From Tenacibaculum sp. SZ-18 (GTDB lineage: Bacteria > Bacteroidota > Bacteroidia > Flavobacteriales > Flavobacteriaceae): a DNA stretch of 64,000 bases. The translations under genes were made by a program, and so were the position numbers. The notes under the pieces were generated by a model that saw only the letters and a program-made list of their open reading frames with translations, was not told the DNA's origin and did no database searches. Positions 7,734-16,131 of this stretch are shown piece by piece. The stretch's first letter is position 1. Each line of letters opens with the position of its first letter. Where the stretch lies: assembly GCF_002813915.1 (NCBI RefSeq), contig NZ_CP019335.1, positions 2,835,777 through 2,899,776 on the forward strand, written 5' to 3'.

Positions 7734-9728
7734 TTAAATGTTGTTAAACAAAAAATCGTCAACTAAGTTAGGCAAAGTAACTTTAAGTTTTTTTTCTGCC
7801 TGCATAGCACGTTTAATTGCAAAAACAGCTTCTTCGTTTCGAGCCCAACTTCTTCTTGCGATTCCGTTATTTACATCCCAAAAAAGCATCGATTTTAAAC
7901 GTTTTGACGCCTCTTTAGAACCATCAAGAAGCATGCCAAATCCACCATTAACCACTTCTCCCCAGCCTACTCCACCACCGTTGTGAATTGAGACCCAAGT
8001 CGCACCTCTAAAACTATCTCCAATTACGTTATGGATAGCCATATCAGCGGTAAACCTAGAACCGTCATAAATGTTAGAAGTTTCTCTATATGGTGAATCT
8101 GTTCCCGAAACATCATGGTGATCTCTTCCTAACACAACTGGACCAATTTTTCCTCTTTTGATTGCTTTATTAAATGCTTTAGCTATTTTAATTCTTCCCT
8201 CTGCATCAGCGTATAGAATTCTCGCTTGAGAACCTACAACCAATTTATTTTCTTGTGCACCTTTAATCCATTGAATATTATCAGCCATTTGCTGCTGAAT
8301 TTCTCTTGGAGAATCTTTCATGATTTCCTCTAGAACTTCACATGCAATTTGATCCGTTTTTGCTAAATCTTCGGGTTTTCCTGAAGCACAAACCCAACGG
8401 AATGGACCAAATCCATAATCGAAACACATTGGTCCCATAATATCTTGGACATAACTCGGATATTTAAACTCTCTACCTAATGTTGGATTTTCATTCATAA
8501 CCTTAGCTCCTGCTCTACTAGATTCTAATAAAAAGGCATTTCCGTAATCAAAGAAATAAGTTCCCTTTGCTGTATGTTTATTAATTGCTTCTGCTTGTCT
8601 ACGGAGAGATTCTTGAACTTTAACTCTGAACTCTTCTGGATTATTTGCCATCAAATCATTAGCTTGCTCTAATGATAATCCAACTGGATAATAACCACCT
8701 GCCCACGGATTATGTAAAGAAGTTTGATCTGAACCTAAATCAACATAAACATTCGCCTCATCAAACTTTTCCCAAACCTCTACAACATTTCCTAAATAAG
8801 CGATGGAAACTACTTCTTTATTTTCTTTAGCTTTTAGAACTCTTTCAACTAAAATATCTGCATCAGAAATCACTTCATCAACCCATCCTTGAGAATGACG
8901 AGTATGAACAGCTTTTTCATTTACTTCTGCACAAACCGTAATACACCCAGCTATATTTCCCGCTTTAGGTTGTGCTCCACTCATTCCTCCTAAACCAGCT
9001 GTAACAAATACATTTCCTTTTGGTGATTTACCAATTTTTCTAAATCCGTTTAAAACTGTAATTGTTGTTCCATGAACAATTCCTTGCGGACCAATGTACA
9101 TGTAACTTCCCGCTGTCATTTGTCCGTATTGAGTAACACCTAATGCATTAAACTTTTCCCAATCATCTGGTTGAGAATAATTAGGAATCATCATTCCATT
9201 GGTAACTACAACTCTTGGAGCATTTTTATTCGACGGAAATAATCCCATTGGGTGACCAGAATACATAACTAATGTTTGCTCATCTGTCATTTCTGATAAG
9301 TATTGCATTGTTAATAGATACTGAGCCCAATTTTGGAAAACTCCACCATTACCACCGTAAGTAATTAACTCATGAGGATGTTGTGCAACTGCGTAATCTA
9401 AGTTATTCTGAATCATCAGCATAATAGATTTTGCTTGCGTAGATTTTCCTGGATACTCTTCAATTCCTCTTGCTTTCATTTTATAATCAGGACGGAATCG
9501 ATACATATATATTCTACCATATTTTTCTAGCTCTTCAGAAAACTCTGGTAATAATTCTTCGTGATGTTTTTTATCGAAATAGCGTAAGGCATTTCTTAAT
9601 GCTAATTGCTTTTCTTCTTTTGTAAGTATTTCTTTTCTTTTTGGAGCATGATTAATTGTTATATCATACTCTTTTTTTGATGGTAAAACACTTGGTATTC
9701 CTTGTTTAATCTGTTCTTTAAATGTCAT
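7734..9728 (-). CDS. hutU: Urocanate hydratase (long form)
   Basis: Converts urocanate to imidazolonepropionate, step two of histidine degradation, using bound NAD+. The 664 residues exceed the roughly 555 of the Pseudomonas enzyme; a long form with an N-terminal extension is, from memory, usual in Bacteroidota. Visible family blocks include TAGLGGMSGAQPKAG (NAD binding), GTYFFDYGNAFLLE, FGPFRWVCASG with the conserved Cys, and VLGRDHHDVSGTDSPYRETS. It follows hutH by 14 bases. The partners hutI and hutG or hutF are not in the window. Confidence 0.96.
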   Translation of the reverse strand: MTFKEQIKQGIPSVLPSKKEYDITINHAPKRKEILTKEEKQLALRNALRYFDKKHHEELLPEFSEELEKYGRIYMYRFRPDYKMKARGIEEYPGKSTQAKSIMLMIQNNLDYAVAQHPHELITYGGNGGVFQNWAQYLLTMQYLSEMTDEQTLVMYSGHPMGLFPSNKNAPRVVVTNGMMIPNYSQPDDWEKFNALGVTQYGQMTAGSYMYIGPQGIVHGTTITVLNGFRKIGKSPKGNVFVTAGLGGMSGAQPKAGNIAGCITVCAEVNEKAVHTRHSQGWVDEVISDADILVERVLKAKENKEVVSIAYLGNVVEVWEKFDEANVYVDLGSDQTSLHNPWAGGYYPVGLSLEQANDLMANNPEEFRVKVQESLRRQAEAINKHTAKGTYFFDYGNAFLLESSRAGAKVMNENPTLGREFKYPSYVQDIMGPMCFDYGFGPFRWVCASGKPEDLAKTDQIACEVLEEIMKDSPREIQQQMADNIQWIKGAQENKLVVGSQARILYADAEGRIKIAKAFNKAIKRGKIGPVVLGRDHHDVSGTDSPYRETSNIYDGSRFTADMAIHNVIGDSFRGATWVSIHNGGGVGWGEVVNGGFGMLLDGSKEASKRLKSMLFWDVNNGIARRSWARNEEAVFAIKRAMQAEKKLKVTLPNLVDDFLFNNI

Positions 9729-9742
9729 GATATACTTACTTT

Positions 9743-11233
9743 TTATGCTACAATAAATTCTTTTTTTCGTACTAAACTGATCATTGCGCTAATATCATCT
9801 TTTAACACTCGATCCTCCTCTAACTTAGCAACTTTACTCCTAATTAATTTGAAATTATTTTCTATTATTTCTGAAAATATATTTGGTCTTCTAAATTCCA
9901 TTGCTTGTGCAGCATACATTAATTCTATAGCTAATATTTTCTCCAGATTACCTAAAATTTGGTTAAACTTCCTTCCTGAAATACTTCCCATTGAAACATG
10001 ATCTTCTTGTCCTAATGAAGTTGGAACACTATCTGCTGAAGGTGGAAAACAAAGAGATTTGTTCTCTGTTACTAAAGCTGCCGTGGTATATTGAGGAATC
10101 ATAAATCCAGAGTTTAAACCGCCCGCTTCAGTTAACAATCTTGGTAAACCGTATTTTCCTTCCAGTAACAAATAACTTCTTCTATCGGAAATATTCCCCA
10201 ATTCAGCAGCAGCAATAGAAGCATAATCTAAAACCATTGCTAAAGGCTGCCCATGAAAGTTTCCTCCAGAAATTGCTTCTGTTTCACTTAGTACAATTGG
10301 ATTATCTGTAACCGAATTCATTTCTATTTCAGCTAAATCATTCAAATGATTGAATGCATTTCTTGATGCACCATGAACCTGAGGCATACAACGAATCGAA
10401 TACGGATCTTGCACACGATCACATTCTAAATGGTTTTCAACATTTTGAGAATCTTTTAATAACATGCGAATTCGTTCAGCTACTTTTATATTTCCTTCAA
10501 AAGGACGAATAGTATGAAGCTCTGCTCTAAACGGTGAAGCACTTCCTTGGAAGCCTTCTAAACTCATTGTTCCTGCAACATCAGCTAAATCTAAAAGATA
10601 CTCCATCTTCTTTAACCCAATAATTGCATGAGATAAAATGAACTGAGTTCCATTAATTAATCCTAACCCTTCTTTAGCCATTAAGGTTAAAGGTTCTAAA
10701 TTATGATTCGTTAAAACTTGTTTTGCAGGTAAAATCTCATCCTCAACCCAAAATTCTCCTTCTCCTAACAATGGTAAAAACAAATGTGATAACGGAGCTA
10801 AATCTCCAGAAGCACCAACAGATCCTTGTTCTGGAACTACGGGTAACATGTTATTTTCTATGAAATAAATAATACGATTGATCATTTCTAAACGTACACC
10901 TGAAAACCCTTGACACAAAGCATGTACTTTACAAATCATCATGATTTTGGATAATAACTTATCAATAGGCTCACCCACACCTACAGCATGTGTTATCAAT
11001 AAATTCTCTTGAAGTTTACTTGTTTCTTCTGGTGTAATTTGTACATCACATAAGGGTCCGAATCCTGTATTTATTCCATAAACCGCAGCGTTAGAATTTG
11101 CCATGGTTTCAACCTTTTTTCTGCACTCATTCACTTTCTTTTTAGCTTCATCAGTAATTTCTGCTTTCAAATTACCATTTGCAATAGCTAAAACTTTATC
11201 TACTGTTAGGTGATCTATTCCGTATTTAAACAT
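9743..11233 (-). CDS. hutH: Histidine ammonia-lyase
   Basis: Deaminates L-histidine to urocanate, the first step of histidine degradation (cytosolic tetramer). The 496 residues include GSVGASGDLAPLSH, in which Ala141-Ser-Gly143 cyclise to the MIO cofactor, and the tyrosine motif VYGINTGFG near residue 52. FHGQPLAMVLD and QEDHVSMGS are further conserved blocks. It heads a probable hutH-hutU-DUF4136 operon, divergent from a LysR regulator gene, with a TAnnTTTG box 19 bases upstream. Confidence 0.97.
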   Translation of the reverse strand: MFKYGIDHLTVDKVLAIANGNLKAEITDEAKKKVNECRKKVETMANSNAAVYGINTGFGPLCDVQITPEETSKLQENLLITHAVGVGEPIDKLLSKIMMICKVHALCQGFSGVRLEMINRIIYFIENNMLPVVPEQGSVGASGDLAPLSHLFLPLLGEGEFWVEDEILPAKQVLTNHNLEPLTLMAKEGLGLINGTQFILSHAIIGLKKMEYLLDLADVAGTMSLEGFQGSASPFRAELHTIRPFEGNIKVAERIRMLLKDSQNVENHLECDRVQDPYSIRCMPQVHGASRNAFNHLNDLAEIEMNSVTDNPIVLSETEAISGGNFHGQPLAMVLDYASIAAAELGNISDRRSYLLLEGKYGLPRLLTEAGGLNSGFMIPQYTTAALVTENKSLCFPPSADSVPTSLGQEDHVSMGSISGRKFNQILGNLEKILAIELMYAAQAMEFRRPNIFSEIIENNFKLIRSKVAKLEEDRVLKDDISAMISLVRKKEFIVA

Positions 11234-11252
11234 GTATCTACTTCGTTTTATA

Positions 11253-11260
11253 CAAAATTA
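11253..11260 (-). promoter_or_regulatory. Candidate -7 box of the hutH promoter
   Basis: On the minus strand the bases read TAATTTTG, matching TAnnTTTG, 19 bases before the hutH ATG. No clear TTTG -33 element is present, as would be expected if an activator such as the divergent LysR protein is needed. Confidence 0.5.
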
Positions 11261-11270
11261 CTTTTATTTT

Positions 11271-11288
11271 TGATGCTTAATAATATCA
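11271..11288. promoter_or_regulatory. Candidate LysR operator between hutH and the lysR gene
   Basis: An imperfect palindrome with TGAT/ATCA ends (TGATGCTTAATAATATCA) sits in the 77-base divergent intergenic region, just upstream of the hutH -7 box and about 22 bases before the regulator's start. LysR proteins usually bind interrupted palindromes at such positions, so this is a plausible shared operator. The match is short and could be chance. Confidence 0.35.
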
Positions 11289-11310
11289 TTTTTGTCAATA
11301 TTTAATAATT

Positions 11311-12201
11311 ATGAGTTATCAATTAGAGTTAAGACATCTTAAATACTTTTTGGCTGTAGCTGAAGAATTACACTTCAGAAAAGCAGCTGATCGATTATTT
11401 ATATCTCAACCTGGATTAAGTAGACAGATTAAACAAATGGAAGGTGATTTAGGTATTCAATTATTTGAACGGCATAACAGAAAGGTTGTTTTAACTCCTT
11501 CCGGAAGGTATTTAAAGTCTGAAATTACACGGAATTTGAAAAATTTAGATAATATCATTAGTCATGCAAAGCTTATTCATAATGGAAAACAAGGAAAATT
11601 AGAATTTGGATATGTAGGATCTGCTATGCAAGAAATCATTCCAAATGTCTTGGTAAAATTCAAAGAAAAACACCCTAATGTTCAGTTTGGTTTAACGGAA
11701 ATGGACAACCAAAAACAAATTGATAATTTATTACATCAAAAAATAGACATTGGTTTTGTGAGACTCGATACTGTGCCGAGAGGATTGACTATTCAACCTA
11801 TTCTAAAAGAAAACTTTTGTTTGGTTTTACCCAAAAAACATAAAATCAATTCTAAAAATTTTAAAGGTTTACAAGAATTAAAAAATGAATCTTTCATTCT
11901 CTTTGATCCTTCTTACAGTCCTTCTTACTATGAAAAAGTGATACAAATTTTTACCGAAAGTGGATTTGCTCCTATTGTCTCCCACAATACAATACATGCA
12001 GCTTCTATATATAAATTAGTAGAAAACGGTTTTGGATTATCTATTGTTCCGAAATCTTTACAATTAGGATATGATATGAATGTTCATTTTATTGAATTAG
12101 ATAACATCAATCAACATACAACATTGTCAGTTGTTTGGGACGAACATAATAGAAATCCTGTTTTACGATCGTTGATTAACACTATTCTATTTTCTCTCTA
12201 A
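11311..12201 (+). CDS. LysR-family regulator, probably of hut genes
   Basis: A 296-residue LysR-type transcription factor. Residues about 5-65 form the winged helix-turn-helix (LRHLKYFLAVAEELHFRKAA, SQPGLSRQIKQMEGDLG, LFERHNRKVVLTPSG). The rest is the two-lobed effector domain, beginning KLEFGYVGSAMQEIIPNVL. It resembles the subgroup that includes BenM/CatM-like aromatic-catabolism regulators. It is divergent from hutH, so control of the hut operon by histidine or urocanate is a fair inference from position only. LysR proteins usually also repress their own gene. Confidence 0.9.
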   Translation: MSYQLELRHLKYFLAVAEELHFRKAADRLFISQPGLSRQIKQMEGDLGIQLFERHNRKVVLTPSGRYLKSEITRNLKNLDNIISHAKLIHNGKQGKLEFGYVGSAMQEIIPNVLVKFKEKHPNVQFGLTEMDNQKQIDNLLHQKIDIGFVRLDTVPRGLTIQPILKENFCLVLPKKHKINSKNFKGLQELKNESFILFDPSYSPSYYEKVIQIFTESGFAPIVSHNTIHAASIYKLVENGFGLSIVPKSLQLGYDMNVHFIELDNINQHTTLSVVWDEHNRNPVLRSLINTILFSL

Positions 12202-12296
12202 TTAAGTTCTTTCCAATTTATTCGAAATTTATTTCAAAAAGTTGGGTAACGTTTTTCAATTTTCCTAACAGAAGGGTAAATAAAAATAAATTGCGC

Positions 12297-14255
12297 ATGA
12301 AATTTAAATTAAAAGGTTCCACGAACCTACTCAAAATTGTCTTAGCCTTAGGGGTATCCATTTCGCTATAGAATTGTGAAAAGGAAGATTATGAAGTAAC
12401 AACAACAAACCCACATGCAAGTCATGAAGAATACAAAAAACCTTTTGAAAAAATAAAATATAATGAACTTGTTAATGACAACGAGTTTTCTGAAAAGCTC
12501 TCTTTCCTAGAAAAACATTCGAATAAATTAATTTTAAAAAAACAATTCTCAAAGGGAGAAACTAACTCAAATAAGAAAATTAAACTTTCCATTGTTCAAA
12601 ATGAAGTTATAAGAATTGAAAGTAACAACACAATTACTTGGACTTTTGAATTAGAAAGAAATTTATTTAAAGACACCGACTACGAAAATTTATTAGTAAA
12701 GAAATATAACAACACGTATACTTATCACTTAATTGCATATTTTAACACTAAAAATAAAGCAGAACAAGAAAATAGTCGTTCGTACTCATTTGAAATACCA
12801 GAAGAAAAACTTGATTTAGATGAATTATCATTAGCTTCTCGAGGAGATGTCTTTGATTGGGCATCACCTGATGATGGAGGAGGTGGAATTGATACTTCTA
12901 ACCCATGTGAGGGAGTTTGGATTCCTGAATATAAACAATGTGATGCCTGGGGTAATGCAGATGGACATGGACCTGCTCTTCAGCATGACGGTTCATACTG
13001 TAGTGGTAGTGATTTTATTGGATATATTATTGATTTTTCTCATTGTGAAACTGGAACTTACGATCCTCCAAGCGGGCCTAGTAATGGTTCAACAGACCCA
13101 GCCGATCCAGGACCAACAACAGGAGGCGGAGGAAGTTCCTCAAACGATTCTGGATCTACATCAAATGGAGGAAGTAACGACGGAGAAACATTAGTAACTA
13201 GCCCTATTACTCCGGATAAAGATGGAAAATGTGGCGAAGGTTACATTAAAAATCCCGTAACAGGCGAATGTGAATCTATCTGTAAAGGCGGAAAAATCTA
13301 TAACGCCATAACTAAAGACTGTGAATGCCCCGATGGTATGATAGAAGATCAGGAAGGGTTTTGCATCATGGACTGCGCTCCAAACTGCAACAATCAAACT
13401 AATTGCATTACAAGACAAGGTTTACTTCATGACGCGAATTTTACTAAAAACAAACCTATCTTAGGTAATAACGTGACTTTAAAATCTGACAACTTCAGAG
13501 ATGATACATGGAACATAATCAAAGAAACTGATTGCGGGAATGGTAAAATACCTAAAGGAAGCAACGTGAATGTGTTAAGTACAACTCCTGTAGTCCGAAC
13601 TTTATCAAACGGGACTAAATTAAATTATTACAGAATTGAATATATTGACTGTCCTAAAGGAAATAACTCTACAAATGGTAACTTTGACCAAAATAAACCA
13701 TGTAGTGATTGTTTTAAAGGAAACCCTGTGAAAGGAAATATGCAAGTCGCTAAACAAGCAGTTTCTGGTATAGGAGGCGGATTATATGGGAATTCTTACA
13801 GAAAAAAATGGAAAAAGGGAGAAGACGGTAAGTATATAAAAGATGCTAAGGGAAAAAGGAAACTATTTCCTAAATGGCATCGAGGCATAGATATTGTTAC
13901 TCAAAAAGGAGATCCTATTTATGCTATGTTTGATGGAAAAGCAACAAAGGCAGGAAGTAATAATGAAGCTGCTGGATTTTACGTAAAATTAGAATCTAAT
14001 ATTAACGGGAAGACTATACTTAGCTATTACTTTCATATGAAAAACGAAAATAGAGTTTCTGGAGATGTGAAAGCTGGTGATATTATCGGTTATCAAGGTG
14101 ACTCTGGTAATTTGAAAAATGAAATAAAGAAAGGGACTGTACCTTGCCATGTTCATATTAAAATTAAAGAAAATGGAATTACAGTAAATCCAGATCAATA
14201 CATTAAAGGAAATATAAATACCACAACAGGAGTAATTACTGCTGACTGTAATTAA
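12297..14255 (+). pseudogene. M23 metallopeptidase lipoprotein gene with a TAG in the lipobox
   Basis: A 653-codon frame interrupted by one in-frame TAG at 12369-12371 and otherwise open to the TAA at 14253-14255. The start region reads MKFKLKGSTNLLKIVLALGV, then SISL-stop-NCEKEDYE. Restoring Gln (CAG to TAG is one change) gives LQNC, a normal lipobox. The mature part has a low-complexity Gly/Ser/Pro linker, a Cys-rich stretch around codons 308-355, and a C-terminal LytM/M23 domain with HRGID (codons 528-532) and HVH (618-620), the zinc ligands. There is no other ATG, GTG or TTG until 13338, so a product starting there would lack signal and linker. Either a fresh knockout or a sequencing error; the intact zinc site suggests it was functional recently. 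M23 enzymes cleave peptidoglycan cross-links. Confidence 0.82.
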
Positions 14256-14267
14256 ATTAAATTAACA

Positions 14268-14792
14268 ATGAAAAATAAAATAATTTTTACACTTTTACTA
14301 ATAACTCAAATTGGATTTGGGCAAATTAAAACTAATTATTTGGAAGAAAATATTTTAACTAACCAATTATTAATTCAAGGAAAAACCATAGAAGATATTG
14401 AAGCTACCTCTGGTGATAACAGCAAAATGATTTCTTTATTTGGTAACGGATTAATTAGAACTATCGAAAGTTCATTAGAAGGTTTTATATTAATTTATCA
14501 AACAGATGGATTGAAGTTTGTATTTGCTAAAAGTAATGATACGGATTCAATATTTTATTTAAACTATATTAAAGTTATCAGTAGCGAGATTGACATACAA
14601 TTTAAAGGAAAAAACGTATCTGTTGATAAATCAATAGATATTTTAGCGGATTCCTCCAAAAGTTATTATGAAAATGAGTATTTCATCAATTATAAAATCG
14701 ACTCCCCTATTAATATGGGACTTTTAATAAACTATAATAAAACGTCAAATAATATTTTATCTATTGAATTTAGTCAAGAATTAGATAATTAA
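14268..14792 (+). CDS. Secreted protein of unknown function beside M23 peptidase genes
   Basis: A 174-residue protein with a cleavable signal peptide (MKNKIIFTLLLITQIGFGQ). The mature part has no motif I recognise; it is rich in Ile, Asn and Ser with alternating hydrophobic residues that suggest a beta-rich fold. It begins 12 bases after the M23 lipoprotein gene and ends at a strong terminator, so the two were probably cotranscribed. An accessory or inhibitor role towards the peptidase is possible but is inference from position alone. Confidence 0.7.
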   Translation: MKNKIIFTLLLITQIGFGQIKTNYLEENILTNQLLIQGKTIEDIEATSGDNSKMISLFGNGLIRTIESSLEGFILIYQTDGLKFVFAKSNDTDSIFYLNYIKVISSEIDIQFKGKNVSVDKSIDILADSSKSYYENEYFINYKIDSPINMGLLINYNKTSNNILSIEFSQELDN

Positions 14793-14798
14793 TTCAAG

Positions 14799-14821
14799 AA
14801 AACCAGCTTAAGGCTGGTTTT
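14799..14821 (+). terminator. Rho-independent terminator
   Basis: A 9-bp stem AAAACCAGC / GCTGGTTTT with a TTAAG loop follows the secreted-protein gene by 7 bases and is followed by an AT-rich tail. It separates the first M23 unit from the second. Confidence 0.75.
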
Positions 14822-14835
14822 AATATTTTCAAAAA

Positions 14836-15579
14836 ATGAAAAAAATGATTTTCCACTTACTTATTGTATCATCTTATAATTGTTATGCGAATGATAAATT
14901 AAAATTGTATACCGAAAGAATTAACAACGGTTTTAACATATACGCTTATAATTATGAATTTTGCTCTATGAGTGTGTTTATTGAATTTGATTTATTAAAC
15001 ATGCGTAATTTAAATAAAGAAAACAAAGTATATGTCTTGGAGCCCAGTAAAAAAAGACAATTATTGACTACACTCAAAGTTAAAATTCATAGTAAACCTT
15101 ATCAATTTAATTTTAGGTATGGAACTAACTATGGTAACAATAACAATAAATCTTATGACTTTGACTACCCATACCACTTACACTTTGAAAATGGAGTATC
15201 TTTCAAAGTTTCACAAGGATATAACAATAAAAGTACTCATTATGGCATAAATGAGAACTCAATAGATTTTTCTATGCCTGTAGGCACTAAAGTTACAGCA
15301 TTAAGCGAGGGAGTTGTTGTAAAAGTCATAGATTATAACACTAAAAACTGTAATCAAAAAGAGTGTCTTAAGTACAATAATATCGTTCTAGTTTATCATG
15401 ATGATGATACTCTTGCAGGATACCTACATCTAAAGGAAATACATCTAAAAGAAAAAGGTGCTTCAGTTAAAGTTGGGGACAAAGTTACTAAAGGGCAAGT
15501 AATAGATTTAACTGTAAATACTGGATGGAGTTCAGGTCCTCATTTACATGTTAGATTATACAAACAATTCTTAGGCTGA
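14836..15579 (+). CDS. Secreted M23 metallopeptidase, C-terminus cut by TGA
   Basis: A 247-residue LytM/M23 peptidase with a signal peptide (MKKMIFHLLIVSSYNCYA). Zinc ligands are visible: His135 and Asp144 in HYGINENSID, and HLH at 236-238 in SGPHLHVRLY. The frame stops at TGA 15577-15579, nine residues after HLH, but continues open for 29 more codons (QNSLKPKFQIDDENKTDYLK, then EKVLYTRKY) to a TAA at 15667-15669. That tail looks coding, and CGA to TGA would explain the stop. The catalytic core is complete, so the shortened enzyme may still fold or may be inactive. It should act on peptidoglycan or a secreted peptide. Confidence 0.8.
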   Translation: MKKMIFHLLIVSSYNCYANDKLKLYTERINNGFNIYAYNYEFCSMSVFIEFDLLNMRNLNKENKVYVLEPSKKRQLLTTLKVKIHSKPYQFNFRYGTNYGNNNNKSYDFDYPYHLHFENGVSFKVSQGYNNKSTHYGINENSIDFSMPVGTKVTALSEGVVVKVIDYNTKNCNQKECLKYNNIVLVYHDDDTLAGYLHLKEIHLKEKGASVKVGDKVTKGQVIDLTVNTGWSSGPHLHVRLYKQFLG

Positions 15580-15717
15580 CAAAATAGTTTGAAACCTAAA
15601 TTTCAAATTGATGATGAAAACAAAACTGACTATTTAAAAGAAAAAGTACTGTACACTAGAAAATATTAAAAATCCAAATTTGTTTACTTTACAAATATAG
15701 AACTATCATATTTAACA

Positions 15718-16062
15718 ATGAAAAAAATAGTATTACTATTACTTCTCTTTATTCTTTCCTGCTCTAAAAAAATAGACTGGAAGGATGTTAATTCCATTGA
15801 AATAATTCAACTTAATGTAAAAGAAAAGGTTTCAGAAGCCTCTAAAGAGAGAATAATAGAGATAATTAAACTTTCCAAAATCACTAAAGAGAAGTTTTTA
15901 TGGAAAGGGTTTAATGAAATCATACTAACAAATGGTGATAAAAAGAGATTTAAAATTAGAGCCAGCAGATATGGTAATTTCTTTTATTGTTTCGAAAATG
16001 AATCTTTTTACATAATTCCAAAGGAATCTATAAGTGTTTGGAATAGTATCGTTTTTAAATAA
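15718..16062 (+). CDS. Small lipoprotein of unknown function
   Basis: A 114-residue predicted lipoprotein: MKKIVLLLLLFILSC is a textbook signal peptide with lipobox (LSC). The mature part is basic and contains a repeated strand pattern (SIEIIQLNV, FNEIILTNGDKKRFKIRAS, FYIIPKESISVW) but no known domain. It follows the truncated M23 gene after about 50 bases of spacer and closes the cluster before the terminator at 16080-16108. I do not recognise a family. Confidence 0.68.
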   Translation: MKKIVLLLLLFILSCSKKIDWKDVNSIEIIQLNVKEKVSEASKERIIEIIKLSKITKEKFLWKGFNEIILTNGDKKRFKIRASRYGNFFYCFENESFYIIPKESISVWNSIVFK

Positions 16063-16079
16063 AATTTCTCTTGAAAATA

Positions 16080-16108
16080 AAAAAGCATCACAAATAGGGA
16101 TGCTTTTT
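16080..16108. terminator. Terminator between converging genes
   Basis: A 10-bp stem AAAAAGCATC / GATGCTTTTT encloses a 9-base loop, with T-runs on the plus side and A-runs that serve as T-runs on the minus side. It lies between the small lipoprotein gene (+) and the phosphatase gene (-). Confidence 0.75.
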
Positions 16109-16131
16109 CTTTTTAGTTAAACTTTTTGATA

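Noticed and set aside
9702..10001. Plus-strand 99-codon frame opposite hutH
   Set aside because: Antisense shadow of a strongly conserved enzyme gene.
12847..13194. Plus-strand frame with a poly-Met/Gln-rich product inside the M23 gene
   Set aside because: Out-of-frame reading of the Gly/Ser linker of the interrupted M23 gene; composition is an artefact of that repeat.
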